From: an uncultured Bacteroidales bacterium
GTDB lineage: Bacteria > Bacteroidota > Bacteroidia > Bacteroidales > Muribaculaceae
DNA: 37,463 bases
NCBI GenBank assembly: GCA_900549375.1
Contig: URNY01000005.1
Span: 1 to 37,463, forward strand
Direction: 5' to 3'
A program made the position numbers and the translations under genes. The notes beneath the pieces are model-generated. The model made no database searches. It saw nothing but the letters and a program-made list of their open reading frames with translations, and had not been told where the DNA came from. Below, piece by piece: positions 23,712 through 31,932 of the stretch (the first letter of the stretch is position 1; each line of letters starts with the position of its first letter).

Positions 23712-26700
23712 TTATTTTTTAGAGGTCTTTTCGAGCAGGCGTTTCACGGCTCCTTCGAGCTGGGCGTCGGTGCCTTTGAGTTCGTCGGCCGGATTGTTGT
23801 AGATGATCACGTCGGGGTTGAGCTGATGGTTCTCAAGCACGTTTCCTTTCATGTCGACACTGGTTACCTGCGGAATGCCGAAATAGAGCGATGGGTCGAT
23901 CTGTGTCTCCCACCATACTGCCGTCATCGTGCCGGGCACCGGGGCGCCGACAACATCGCCGATGCCGAGCGTCTGGTAGACAAAGGGAGTGCCGTGGGCG
24001 TCGCTGTAGTTGCTCTCGTTGACGAGCATCACCGAAGGCTTGGTCCACTGTGAGAAAGGCTCCGAGCCGATATAGCGTCCGCGCGGCATGAAGCGCACAT
24101 ATTCCTTGCCGCTGAGGAGCAGGGCCACATCGTTGTGCAACCAGCCACCGCCGTTGAAACGGGTGTCGACAACCACTGCGTCGCGGTTGCGGTATTTGCC
24201 GAGAAGCTTGTCGTAGACATTCTGGAAGCTTTCGCCATCCATTCCCTCGATATGCACATAACCGATGCGTCCGCCGGAAATTGAATCCACGATAGCCTCG
24301 TTGCGCTCAACCCAGCGGTCGTAAAGCTGGGCCGAAACGGCGCCGCGGCTCATGGGCTTGATCTCGATATAGTCGGTCTTGCCGGCGGCACGTTTCACCT
24401 CAAGGCGAGTTTTCTTGCCGGCCTTCCCTTCGAGGAGGGGATAATAGTCCTTGCCGGCTTCGATCTTCATGCCGTCGATGGCGAGGATGATGTCGCCCGG
24501 CTTCACATCCGCCTTGCGCGAGGCGAGAGGACCGCGGGGCAGAACTTCGGCAACCTTGAGGCCATCCCCCTTGTAGGAGGGGTCGAAGAACGCTCCGAGC
24601 TCGGCAGTGGAGAGCGAAGCGCCGTCGCCACGATAGCCCGAACCTGTGTGAGAGGCGTTGAGCTCTCCGAGAATCTCGCTCATAAGGATCGAGAAATCCT
24701 GGTTGTTGTTGATATAGGGGAGGAACTCGCGGTAATGCTTGCCATATCCGACCCAGTCGATGCCGTGGATATTCTTGTCGTAGAACTTGTCGTTGACCTG
24801 GCGCACCATGTGGTCGAAGATATATTCGCGTTCGAGCGAGGGTTTGCGGTCGTAGGGCGCCTCGAATTCCACATCGTCGGTGGAGCCTTTGCCGAGGTCT
24901 ACTTTCTTCATGCCCGACCAGCTCATAAGGAAGAGGTTGTCGCCCTTGGCATCAGGCACGAGAGCACCGCTGACACCCTTGATGAGCACCTTGGTATCCC
25001 CTTTCTTGAGATCGCGCACCATCAGGTTGGAACCTCCCTCGGTGGCCGAGGCGATATAATAGAATTTCTCACCTTTCTTATCGAGGTAGTAATCGCCCAC
25101 GTTTGCCGAGCGGCCTGTGAGGCGCGCCATGCGGTATTTGCGGTTGGCAAGGTCGAAAACAAGAGGCTTGGTATCCTCCTTATCCTTGTCGGCATCCGAG
25201 TCTTCCTTATCCTTCTTTCCCTTTTTGTCCTTCTTATCCTTCTTGTCTTTTTTATCTTTCTTATCCTTGTCTTCCTTATCTTTTTTCTCCTTCTCGGCTT
25301 TCTCTTTCAGAGCGAGCTCCTCTTCGGTGGCGCGGAAATCATCCCAGGCCTCACCGTCGAGCACCATCAGCACAACGTCCGACTGGTTGCCCCATGAGCC
25401 CTGGCTCTTCATGCCATATTTGCCGGTGGAGTAAGTGAGAGCCTTTCCTCCGAGCGCCCATTTGGCATTGCCGTCGGAATATCCGCTTTCGGTGAGGTCG
25501 ATCACTTCGGAACCGTCGGCCTTGACGAGAGCAATGTCGGTATTGTTCCATCCGCCGATACCGATATAGTCGGCGAGAAGCCATTTGCTGTCGGGACTCC
25601 ATTCGAAGGAGACGTCGCCGTCGGTATATGAATAGTTATATTTGCCGTCGAGAGCTGTCTCCACTTTCTTTGTCTTGGGGTCGATTACGCGCAGTGTCGT
25701 GCGGTCTTCAAGGAAGGCTATCTTCTTGCCGTCGGGGCTATAGACAGGCTGCTGAGCGGCGGTGGCGCACTTGTAGAGGGGCTTCTCCTCGATTTCGGTG
25801 GCATAGGCGAACTGTTTCTCATCCGGGTTCTTTATCGAGGCCGTGAAGAGCTGCCAGTAGCCGTCGCGGTCGGAATCATATACGAGTGTGCGGCCATCCT
25901 TGGAGAAGCTGACATTGCGTTCCTGAGCGGGGGTGTCGGTGATACGCTTGGTGGTCTTATATTTGGCGTCGGTCACATATACATCGCCGCGGATCACGAA
26001 TGCGAGCTCATTGCCCGAGGGGGATACCGCCATGGTGGTGGCCCCGCGATTGGTGAAATATTTCACGCGGTCGCCGTCGTACTGGTCGGCCACGGTCTCC
26101 ACATTGAGCTTGGAGGGCTGCTGACCTGGGGCCATGGTGTATATATCGCCGTCCCATGAGAAAGCGAGGGTGCCGTTGTCGGAAGCCGAAAGATGACGCA
26201 CCGGGTGCTTGGCGAAGCGGGTGAGCTGGCGCCGGTTCTTGCCATCGGCCGAAGCCTCGTAGACATTGAGCGTGCCGTCTTCCTCGCTGATATACCAGAA
26301 GCCTTTGCCATCGGCTTTCCAGACGGGATCGAGGTCATGACCGTTGAAGTCGGTGAGCTTGGTGAAATTTCCTTTGTCGTAAAGCCAGATGTCGGAAGTC
26401 CCGGAGGAGCGCTCATGCTTGCGCCATACGTTTTCAAATCCTTTCTTGTCCTGATAGAGCATTCTGCCCTGCTTGTCGAAGCTCGCATCCATCACGGGAA
26501 TGGAGAGGAACATCTCTGGGCGGTTACCGGCCTTCGTTATGTCGAGTTTCCATGTCTGGGAGAGGAAAGGAGCTCTCGAAGAGCGGGCGTCGGGCATTCC
26601 GGATGTGGAGTAGATAATCTCGCGGTCGTTGAGAAAGGCAATAGGCATCTCGTTGGCGCTGGAGGTAGTGAGCCTTACAGGCGTGCCGCCCGTGGCTTCG

Positions 26701-26975
26701 ACCGAATAGATGTCGTTGGATCCTTCGCGGTTACTGGCGAAGATAATCTGCCGGCCGTCGGGACTCCAGAGTGGAGCCGTGTCATAAGCCGGATTTGAGG
26801 TAAGCTGGAGGGCTTTGCCGCCGCTTACAGGAACCGTGAATATATCCCCTTTATAGGTGAATGCGATGGTGCGGCCGTCGGGGGAGATGGCCGTGTTGCG
26901 CAGCCAGCGCGGAGTTTCGGCGAATGCCGTGACTACAGATCCTGCAATCAGCGCCGAGAGAAGTAAATGCTTCAT
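23712..26975 (-). CDS. Tricorn-like S41 family peptidase (beta-propeller / PDZ / C-terminal protease)
   Basis: A 1087-residue exported protease. The signal peptide is MKHLLLSALIAGSVVTAFAE. Two beta-propeller regions (about 25-310 and 320-720) contain PD40-type repeats such as AISPDGRTIAFTYKGDIFTV and LWSPDGRQIIFASN. The second is interrupted by a very Lys/Asp-rich insert (about 555-610, KKDKKDKKDKKDK-like). A tricorn C1 segment has SHTGSGYRGD near 776, with the likely catalytic His. A PDZ domain (about 795-860) has KPGDIILAIDGMKIEAG. The S41 core (about 890-1060) has VVVDTRFNGGGWLHNDVALL and NESNYSDAHGTPF near 988-1000, whose Ser-Asp match the tricorn nucleophile region. It probably degrades oligopeptides in the periplasm. 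It lies 47 bases after folK, so the two may be co-transcribed. Confidence 0.93.
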   Translation of the reverse strand: MKHLLLSALIAGSVVTAFAETPRWLRNTAISPDGRTIAFTYKGDIFTVPVSGGKALQLTSNPAYDTAPLWSPDGRQIIFASNREGSNDIYSVEATGGTPVRLTTSSANEMPIAFLNDREIIYSTSGMPDARSSRAPFLSQTWKLDITKAGNRPEMFLSIPVMDASFDKQGRMLYQDKKGFENVWRKHERSSGTSDIWLYDKGNFTKLTDFNGHDLDPVWKADGKGFWYISEEDGTLNVYEASADGKNRRQLTRFAKHPVRHLSASDNGTLAFSWDGDIYTMAPGQQPSKLNVETVADQYDGDRVKYFTNRGATTMAVSPSGNELAFVIRGDVYVTDAKYKTTKRITDTPAQERNVSFSKDGRTLVYDSDRDGYWQLFTASIKNPDEKQFAYATEIEEKPLYKCATAAQQPVYSPDGKKIAFLEDRTTLRVIDPKTKKVETALDGKYNYSYTDGDVSFEWSPDSKWLLADYIGIGGWNNTDIALVKADGSEVIDLTESGYSDGNAKWALGGKALTYSTGKYGMKSQGSWGNQSDVVLMVLDGEAWDDFRATEEELALKEKAEKEKKDKEDKDKKDKKDKKDKKDKKGKKDKEDSDADKDKEDTKPLVFDLANRKYRMARLTGRSANVGDYYLDKKGEKFYYIASATEGGSNLMVRDLKKGDTKVLIKGVSGALVPDAKGDNLFLMSWSGMKKVDLGKGSTDDVEFEAPYDRKPSLEREYIFDHMVRQVNDKFYDKNIHGIDWVGYGKHYREFLPYINNNQDFSILMSEILGELNASHTGSGYRGDGASLSTAELGAFFDPSYKGDGLKVAEVLPRGPLASRKADVKPGDIILAIDGMKIEAGKDYYPLLEGKAGKKTRLEVKRAAGKTDYIEIKPMSRGAVSAQLYDRWVERNEAIVDSISGGRIGYVHIEGMDGESFQNVYDKLLGKYRNRDAVVVDTRFNGGGWLHNDVALLLSGKEYVRFMPRGRYIGSEPFSQWTKPSVMLVNESNYSDAHGTPFVYQTLGIGDVVGAPVPGTMTAVWWETQIDPSLYFGIPQVTSVDMKGNVLENHQLNPDVIIYNNPADELKGTDAQLEGAVKRLLEKTSKK

Positions 26976-27022
26976 GAGCTATATGTTTTAAGTTGTTTTT
27001 TTATCAATGGATTTTTTCTTCG

Positions 27023-27442
27023 TCATTCAGGAATGTTGACGGAGAGGAGTTCCCGGTAGGTGTCGAGGAAGAAGGGACGGTCTTCGAGATGCGGATGCGG
27101 AATGGTGAGCTCAGGCGACGCGAGATGCAGGTCGTCGACGGCCATGATGTCGATGTCGATCACGCGATCGGCATATCCCCCTTTCTTTGTGCGGTGAGGC
27201 TCCGGGGAGATACTTTTCTCGATGTGTTGAAGTGCATGGAGGACATCGAGAGGTTCGCGGTCGGAGAGGAAAAGCATTCCGATGTTCAGAAACTTGTTTT
27301 TCGATTCAAACCCCCAGGGCTTTGATTCGATATGGTGTGAAAGCTCGAACCAACCGAACTCCTTCTCGATGGCGCTGACCGCTTTCGAGAGGTTAATGAG
27401 TCTGTTTCCGAGATTGCTGCCGATGTTGATATAGTATTTCAT
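27023..27442 (-). CDS. folK: 2-amino-4-hydroxy-6-hydroxymethyldihydropteridine diphosphokinase
   Basis: Folate-pathway enzyme that transfers pyrophosphate from ATP to hydroxymethyl-dihydropterin ahead of dihydropteroate synthase. At 139 residues it is a compact but complete HPPK. Motifs are YINIGSNLGNR (about 4-14), SKPWGFESKNKFLNIG (about 41-56), the catalytic YADRVIDIDIMAVDD (about 90-104) and IPHPHLEDRPFFL (about 113-125). The usual operon partners are not adjacent. A tricorn-like protease follows in the same direction. Upstream are a -7 box and an 18-bp repeat that is shared with the fimbrial locus. Confidence 0.96.
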   Translation of the reverse strand: MKYYINIGSNLGNRLINLSKAVSAIEKEFGWFELSHHIESKPWGFESKNKFLNIGMLFLSDREPLDVLHALQHIEKSISPEPHRTKKGGYADRVIDIDIMAVDDLHLASPELTIPHPHLEDRPFFLDTYRELLSVNIPE

Positions 27443-27459
27443 AAGAGGAATCCAAAATT

Positions 27460-27477
27460 TTAAGGAACAGAGTCTAA
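27460..27477 (-). repeat. 18-bp dispersed repeat 17 bases upstream of folK
   Basis: On the minus strand TTAGACTCTGTTCCTTAA ends 17 bases before the folK ATG. The same 18 bases at 30802-30785 end exactly 17 bases before the ATG of the DUF4906 gene. The arms of the 17575-17648 hairpin carry a related word that differs mainly by T/C changes. Confidence 0.8.
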
Positions 27478-27479
27478 GG

Positions 27480-27487
27480 CAAAGTTA
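27480..27487 (-). promoter_or_regulatory. Candidate -7 box of folK
   Basis: TAACTTTG on the minus strand (27487-27480) matches TAnnTTTG exactly and would start transcription at the edge of the 18-bp repeat. No good -33 was found at 19-21 bases. Confidence 0.5.
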
Positions 27488-27503
27488 GCAAAAATCCTCA
27501 GCA

Positions 27504-27545
27504 TTATACCATCAGGAATGTTTTTTTGCAGTCATGATGGTATAA
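27504..27545. promoter_or_regulatory. Perfect 11-bp dyad upstream of folK
   Basis: TTATACCATCA at 27504-27514 and TGATGGTATAA at 27535-27545 are exact complements, 20 bases apart. It lies just upstream of the folK -7 box and just beyond the fimbrial terminator. An operator or an alternative stem is possible. Confidence 0.45.
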
Positions 27546-27582
27546 AAAGCGCCGGATGGTATTCTCACGAACCCCATCCGGC
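27544..27582 (-). terminator. Terminator of the fimbrial locus
   Basis: GCCGGATGG (27551-27559) pairs with CCATCCGGC (27574-27582). Read on the minus strand, the stem is followed by GCTTTTTATA. It lies 30 bases beyond the DUF4906 stop. Confidence 0.85.
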
Positions 27583-27611
27583 TAAGGAAATATATATATT
27601 AATTACAGTAT

Positions 27612-30600
27612 CTAATCTTCTACCATTCTGATGAAAATTGCATCGGTTCCCGATGTGTCGGCCCCACTGGTCCACACAAGACCGAGATTAACAGGGGAAT
27701 TCCATGCGAAATTGAAAGAATAATAATTTATATCCAAAGAGGAGCCGTTGTTGGCCGTACCCATTGTGGCGTTGGGGGAAGATCCGACCCAAGCCATCCA
27801 ATAGAGCGCTCCGGGGCGTCGGTATATATCCCAGAGAAGAGGCTTATAGTTCACGCCTCGTGTCATTCCCTTCGAGCTCACGCTTGATCCTGTCATCGGC
27901 ATCGGCTCATACCGGTTGGCATATTGGTTCACGCCGGAATAGCCGTTTCTCTGCCGGGCGTAATATCCGTTGGCCCGCTGTTTGAAGCGGCCATAGCCCG
28001 TGGCTCCGATGGGGAAGAAAATCTGAGTGCCTGTGACGGAATCGCAGACGAACGCTCCGCGCATTCCTTTTCCCGCGGTGTCTCCGTGTCGGGCGCCATA
28101 AACATCGGCCACTTTGTCGGCGGTTTCCTTGCTCCCGTCGGCATAAAGGACGCCGAATCCATAGATGGTGTTGGAGTTATTGACCAGATTGTCGATATCA
28201 CCGGCTCCCATTATGCGGCATCTCTTGCCGTTGAGGGTTATTCTGGGCCCCCAGTTGGTCCTGGTGGTCGTGATCTGCGACCATTTCTTTGTGGCGGTCT
28301 GTCCCGTTATCTTGAAATCCTTGTTGCTCTGGTTTCTCCAGACAACCGTTCCGTTTGCGTCGAGATAGAAACCGTCGTCGGTATTGTTGCTCGCGTCGAT
28401 AGGGTTGTTGGTGTTGTAACGGCGGAAATACGACCCTTCGGCCACCGGCTCATCCTCCTCTTGCGACCATGTGCGCATGTTTGAGGTGTGCCATTTGGTA
28501 GCGGAGGAATAGAACGAAACCGGCGCATATCCCTGCCGCACGAATATGTTGTGCACACAGGAATAGTTGTTGTAATATATGCGGATGATTCCGCCTCGGG
28601 CGGTTGCCGTGGTGCTTTTCGGTTTGTAGGTGAAATCGATTATACATCCCTTGTTGTTTTTGTCGTATGGATCGCCGGTGCCGGAGATAGAACCGTCGGG
28701 ATTCTCCTGAGAAACGCCGGGTGTCGGGATTAACTCTATCCAGTCCTTGCCCGACTGGACCACGGCTCTCCACGGGCCGTCGGATATCAGCGGTTTGAAT
28801 TCAGAGGCCGACTCAGTGGGAAGATATTTCATCACTACATGGAATTCCTCCTGAGAATCCCCTCTCCTCCAGATGCCTTTTGGATTCACGATGCGTCGCA
28901 TCTGATAAATTGTGATAGGCTGAGGGTTTCCCTGATCGTCATATGTGGTGACGGTGTGACGGTTGCCGTTGCGGTCCTCGATCTCGGCTGTGAATTTCAC
29001 TTTGGCCATGCGTCGATAGGCCACGTACGGGTTATTGCCCGTGTAGCCTGTCTGCTCCACCATCACGGCGGCACGTGTGTAGAACGGCAGTCTTACTGTC
29101 CATTCACCGGCGCCGTTTGTGGCTATGGAATAGTCGCCGTTCTCGCTGTCCTTGTGCTCTCCGGGGGTGACGTCGTATACGCGCCATCCACGGTCGTTGG
29201 TTTCGTAATATGTCTTGTTGTATGTATACGTTTCCGATCCGAAAGATCCGAATCTGTCATTGCTTTCGCTGATCATTCCGAAACGTGCCAGACGGGTCTT
29301 GCGGAGCGAAAGGAAACCGTTCCACGGGCCGTCGTCGTCGGGCGTGCCTTCGTTCCAATATGGTTTGGGACGCTCGGCCTCGATGTTGGCGCCGGTCTCG
29401 CTGAATGCATGCCATCCGTTTTCCACAATGTCGGCCCGCAACGATATGAGTTTATGCCCCATGATTTTTATAGGCATCGTCATGGTCTGATCGTAGAGAT
29501 ATGAGATATAATAGGGATCCTTGGCTATTATCTCTGGTTCCCGGTCGTAGACGATATGCCAGTCGTTGTCGTTGGCGTTGTTCTTCAGCTTGAGCGTCAG
29601 CTTGTAATGGTAGTTTCTCTGCGCATCATAGTTTTTGTCGGTATCTTTGCCGAGCATGAAGCGGTAGACAATCGGGCCGGAACCCTCATTGTTTCTGTAA
29701 TATCCTATTACTTCCACGTAGGTTCCCGACACTTTGCTGTCCTTGAATCCCGAGCTGTTGGGGTTGTTGCCGTCGGGGAAGACAGGTTTGCCGTCAACTC
29801 CGGGCCAGACCTGCTTTTTGCTCTGTCCCTCTCCCTGCATGTTTTCATAGAAAAAGAGTGCGGGAGCTGTCTGCGAATGCACTGTTTCCGGGTCGAAAAG
29901 ATTCGGCGACGTCCTGCTGACTTCGGGCCCGTTCATCCCTTCGGCATCGGATACGGTGATTTTCTCACCGTCGGCAATGAGATGGCTTGAGGCCGTATGG
30001 TCCTTGCCGAGATAGCAATATGTCGGAATGTCGCGGATCTGAATGGATTTGATCCATACGTGCACCCCATTGTTCAACCCGCTGCCGTCGACGTTGACCG
30101 TCACTTTCGAAGCCGCGCGTTTCATCCATGCATGAAGCGGCATGGCCGACCGGTTCACCGTCACGAGCGGTGCGTCGAAGCCCACGCTGCGCTGTTCGTC
30201 GGGCATGGTGAAATAACCGAACATCTGATCGTTTGCCGAGACGTTGTCGCGGTTCCATGTCAGCGGAATGTCCTTGAGCTCTTCGGGCGTGGACTCTCCG
30301 GGATGGAAGATATCATATTCTGAAAGGTCGCCCATGTTTGCCACGGCGTAAATATGGTATTTGCCGAAGGGAACACCCGGAATGGTAAACGTGGCTTTAG
30401 GCGTGACCTCGAGGGTGGCATGTGTGCCTTCGGGAAGGGCATCGGGGGAAGTCTTGTCGTTATCGGTGATGGCATATCCCATCATTTCCCCTTGTGTCAC
30501 CTTGCGGAAGAAGCGGTTGTTGCTGTCGTATATGATGACACACAATGAATTGATGTGAGTCAGAGAGTTCCCCGCTGCACGCGTGTCGTCGAGCGCATCG

Positions 30601-30767
30601 AGAACAGGGCTGAAGGTCACGGTGGCGGTAAGCGCGCTCTCGCCGTCGCCGATTTCCGGGTCTATATCGAAATAGTCGTCGGAGCAGGAGCCCAAACCGC
30701 AGGCAATGAATCCTGCGGTCAGGGCAACGGTCGTTATATGAAGAAATCTACTGAGTTTCATTTTCAT
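27612..30767 (-). CDS. DUF4906 domain fimbrial lipoprotein (large accessory or tip subunit)
   Basis: A 1051-residue surface lipoprotein, last gene of the fimbria locus. The lipobox cysteine is at 28 (IACGLGSC-SDD). TR-A at 62-64 (ALDDTRAAGNS) is a plausible Arg cleavage site as used by type V pilins. The N-terminal fimbrillin-like domain has LCVIIYDSNNRFF and YHIYAVANMGDLSEYDIFHP. A DUF4906-type region (about 355-420) has YYRNNEGSGPIVYRFMLGKD. The long C-terminal part is rich in Asn, Gly, Tyr and Trp. Proteins of this size at the end of such loci are thought to cap or decorate the fimbria. It starts 31 bases after the preceding stop and carries the 18-bp repeat in its leader. Confidence 0.82.
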   Translation of the reverse strand: MKMKLSRFLHITTVALTAGFIACGLGSCSDDYFDIDPEIGDGESALTATVTFSPVLDALDDTRAAGNSLTHINSLCVIIYDSNNRFFRKVTQGEMMGYAITDNDKTSPDALPEGTHATLEVTPKATFTIPGVPFGKYHIYAVANMGDLSEYDIFHPGESTPEELKDIPLTWNRDNVSANDQMFGYFTMPDEQRSVGFDAPLVTVNRSAMPLHAWMKRAASKVTVNVDGSGLNNGVHVWIKSIQIRDIPTYCYLGKDHTASSHLIADGEKITVSDAEGMNGPEVSRTSPNLFDPETVHSQTAPALFFYENMQGEGQSKKQVWPGVDGKPVFPDGNNPNSSGFKDSKVSGTYVEVIGYYRNNEGSGPIVYRFMLGKDTDKNYDAQRNYHYKLTLKLKNNANDNDWHIVYDREPEIIAKDPYYISYLYDQTMTMPIKIMGHKLISLRADIVENGWHAFSETGANIEAERPKPYWNEGTPDDDGPWNGFLSLRKTRLARFGMISESNDRFGSFGSETYTYNKTYYETNDRGWRVYDVTPGEHKDSENGDYSIATNGAGEWTVRLPFYTRAAVMVEQTGYTGNNPYVAYRRMAKVKFTAEIEDRNGNRHTVTTYDDQGNPQPITIYQMRRIVNPKGIWRRGDSQEEFHVVMKYLPTESASEFKPLISDGPWRAVVQSGKDWIELIPTPGVSQENPDGSISGTGDPYDKNNKGCIIDFTYKPKSTTATARGGIIRIYYNNYSCVHNIFVRQGYAPVSFYSSATKWHTSNMRTWSQEEDEPVAEGSYFRRYNTNNPIDASNNTDDGFYLDANGTVVWRNQSNKDFKITGQTATKKWSQITTTRTNWGPRITLNGKRCRIMGAGDIDNLVNNSNTIYGFGVLYADGSKETADKVADVYGARHGDTAGKGMRGAFVCDSVTGTQIFFPIGATGYGRFKQRANGYYARQRNGYSGVNQYANRYEPMPMTGSSVSSKGMTRGVNYKPLLWDIYRRPGALYWMAWVGSSPNATMGTANNGSSLDINYYSFNFAWNSPVNLGLVWTSGADTSGTDAIFIRMVED

Positions 30768-30784
30768 ATATTATGCGGAATTTG

Positions 30785-30802
30785 TTAAGGAACAGAGTCT
30801 AA
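30785..30802 (-). repeat. 18-bp dispersed repeat 17 bases upstream of the DUF4906 gene
   Basis: Identical to 27460-27477 in sequence, strand and distance to the next ATG. Here it overlaps the TAG stop of the preceding gene. Confidence 0.8.
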
Positions 30803-31932
30803 ATTCCGAATTCAGGGTCGAGGAAAACCCCGGTGTATGGCAGCAATACGACTTCGGGGGAGATTCCTGTCGAAGTCATCCGTATGTTTACCTTTACATG
30901 GGTGTTGCGGGGGATTTCCATAATATCCAGTGGAAGGGAGGAGAGGAACTCCGAGTTGTCGTCGAGCACTACCGAAACCATAAAAGGACGGTTTCCCTGC
31001 CGCTTTGATTCCGGAAAATATATGTAAGGAGTTATGGACTGATCGGTTCCGGCCTTGATCTCGACAGGAGGGAAACCGCCGAAGTCATAGTCTGACCATC
31101 CGGCGTCGTCCGGCGTCTCGAACGAAGTGATATATCTTCCGTGCAAAGGGTTGGTGCTCGGTGTGCCTTTGGCAGGATCGTATACCGTGTTGCGAGGCAT
31201 GAACCAGCCTGAATCGGCGAGGCCGTAGACCTTTATTCCTGTCACGCTCACTCCCGATTCCGGATAATCGTCGTCGGCCGTGATGCAGAAAGAGAATTTC
31301 ACGGAGGAGCGGACAATGAAAAGGTGTTCGAGACGGAAAAAGTCGCCGGTGCCCTGAGGCTTTGGCACATCCACGTCGAACACTTCGCTCATCGGGATAT
31401 AGTGTCTGGCCGAAGAGGCAGGGCTGTTGTCGATCAAAGCGGCGTTCGGGAGTCGTGAAAGCCGGATGTCGGCCACTTCATCGGCCGGAAATTGAGCGCC
31501 TTCGGCTATGGCGTCGAAATCGTAAGGGACCGTGGCTTCGTTGGCGAAGATCCAGATTCGCTTTTTCTCGCCGCTCGAAACCCTGAAACGGAGGTTGTCG
31601 TCGAGTATGGCACCTGTCGAGGGGTTCACCATGACAAGGCGGTTGTGTTCCACTATGCCCTTTGTGCCGTCATCGCCGTTGCGGACGATAACCACCCGGA
31701 GGGTGCGTATCTTCTCGAAGTCGGATGCCGGGCCTTCGAATGTATTGTCGTCGGAGGGGGAGAAGGCACGCGTATGGGAGGAGGGATATTCGGCAAGAGA
31801 GATCTCCAGCTCGAGCGTCACGTCCTCTCCGTGTCGTTGCGGCGTCGTCGGAGCGTCCGTGTCGCCGCATGATTGCAGCGACAGCGCCACGGCGGCAGCC
31901 ATCAGATATTTCGCGATTCTTCGTAATGTCAT
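30799..31932 (-). CDS. Fimbrial accessory lipoprotein
   Basis: A 377-residue lipoprotein, fifth gene of the fimbria locus. The ATG at 31932 overlaps the stop of the anchor gene by one base (TGATG); a GTG one codon earlier is less likely. The lipobox is ALSLQSC with Cys22. TR-A near 54-56 (SSHTRAFSPS) is a possible Arg processing site. A fimbrillin-type beta-sandwich follows, with LRVVIVRNGDDG, KRIWIFANEATVPYDFDA and a C-terminal strand region (VKVNIRMTSTGISPEVVLLP). It resembles the minor subunits found between Mfa2 and DUF4906 genes in other Bacteroidales. Its exact family is not certain. Confidence 0.75.
   Translation of the reverse strand: MTLRRIAKYLMAAAVALSLQSCGDTDAPTTPQRHGEDVTLELEISLAEYPSSHTRAFSPSDDNTFEGPASDFEKIRTLRVVIVRNGDDGTKGIVEHNRLVMVNPSTGAILDDNLRFRVSSGEKKRIWIFANEATVPYDFDAIAEGAQFPADEVADIRLSRLPNAALIDNSPASSARHYIPMSEVFDVDVPKPQGTGDFFRLEHLFIVRSSVKFSFCITADDDYPESGVSVTGIKVYGLADSGWFMPRNTVYDPAKGTPSTNPLHGRYITSFETPDDAGWSDYDFGGFPPVEIKAGTDQSITPYIYFPESKRQGNRPFMVSVVLDDNSEFLSSLPLDIMEIPRNTHVKVNIRMTSTGISPEVVLLPYTGVFLDPEFGI

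Noticed and set aside
24648..25397. 249-codon plus-strand frame rich in Leu, Ile and Phe that resembles a membrane protein
   Set aside because: The hydrophobic run is the complement of the Lys/Asp codons in the tricorn-like protease insert.
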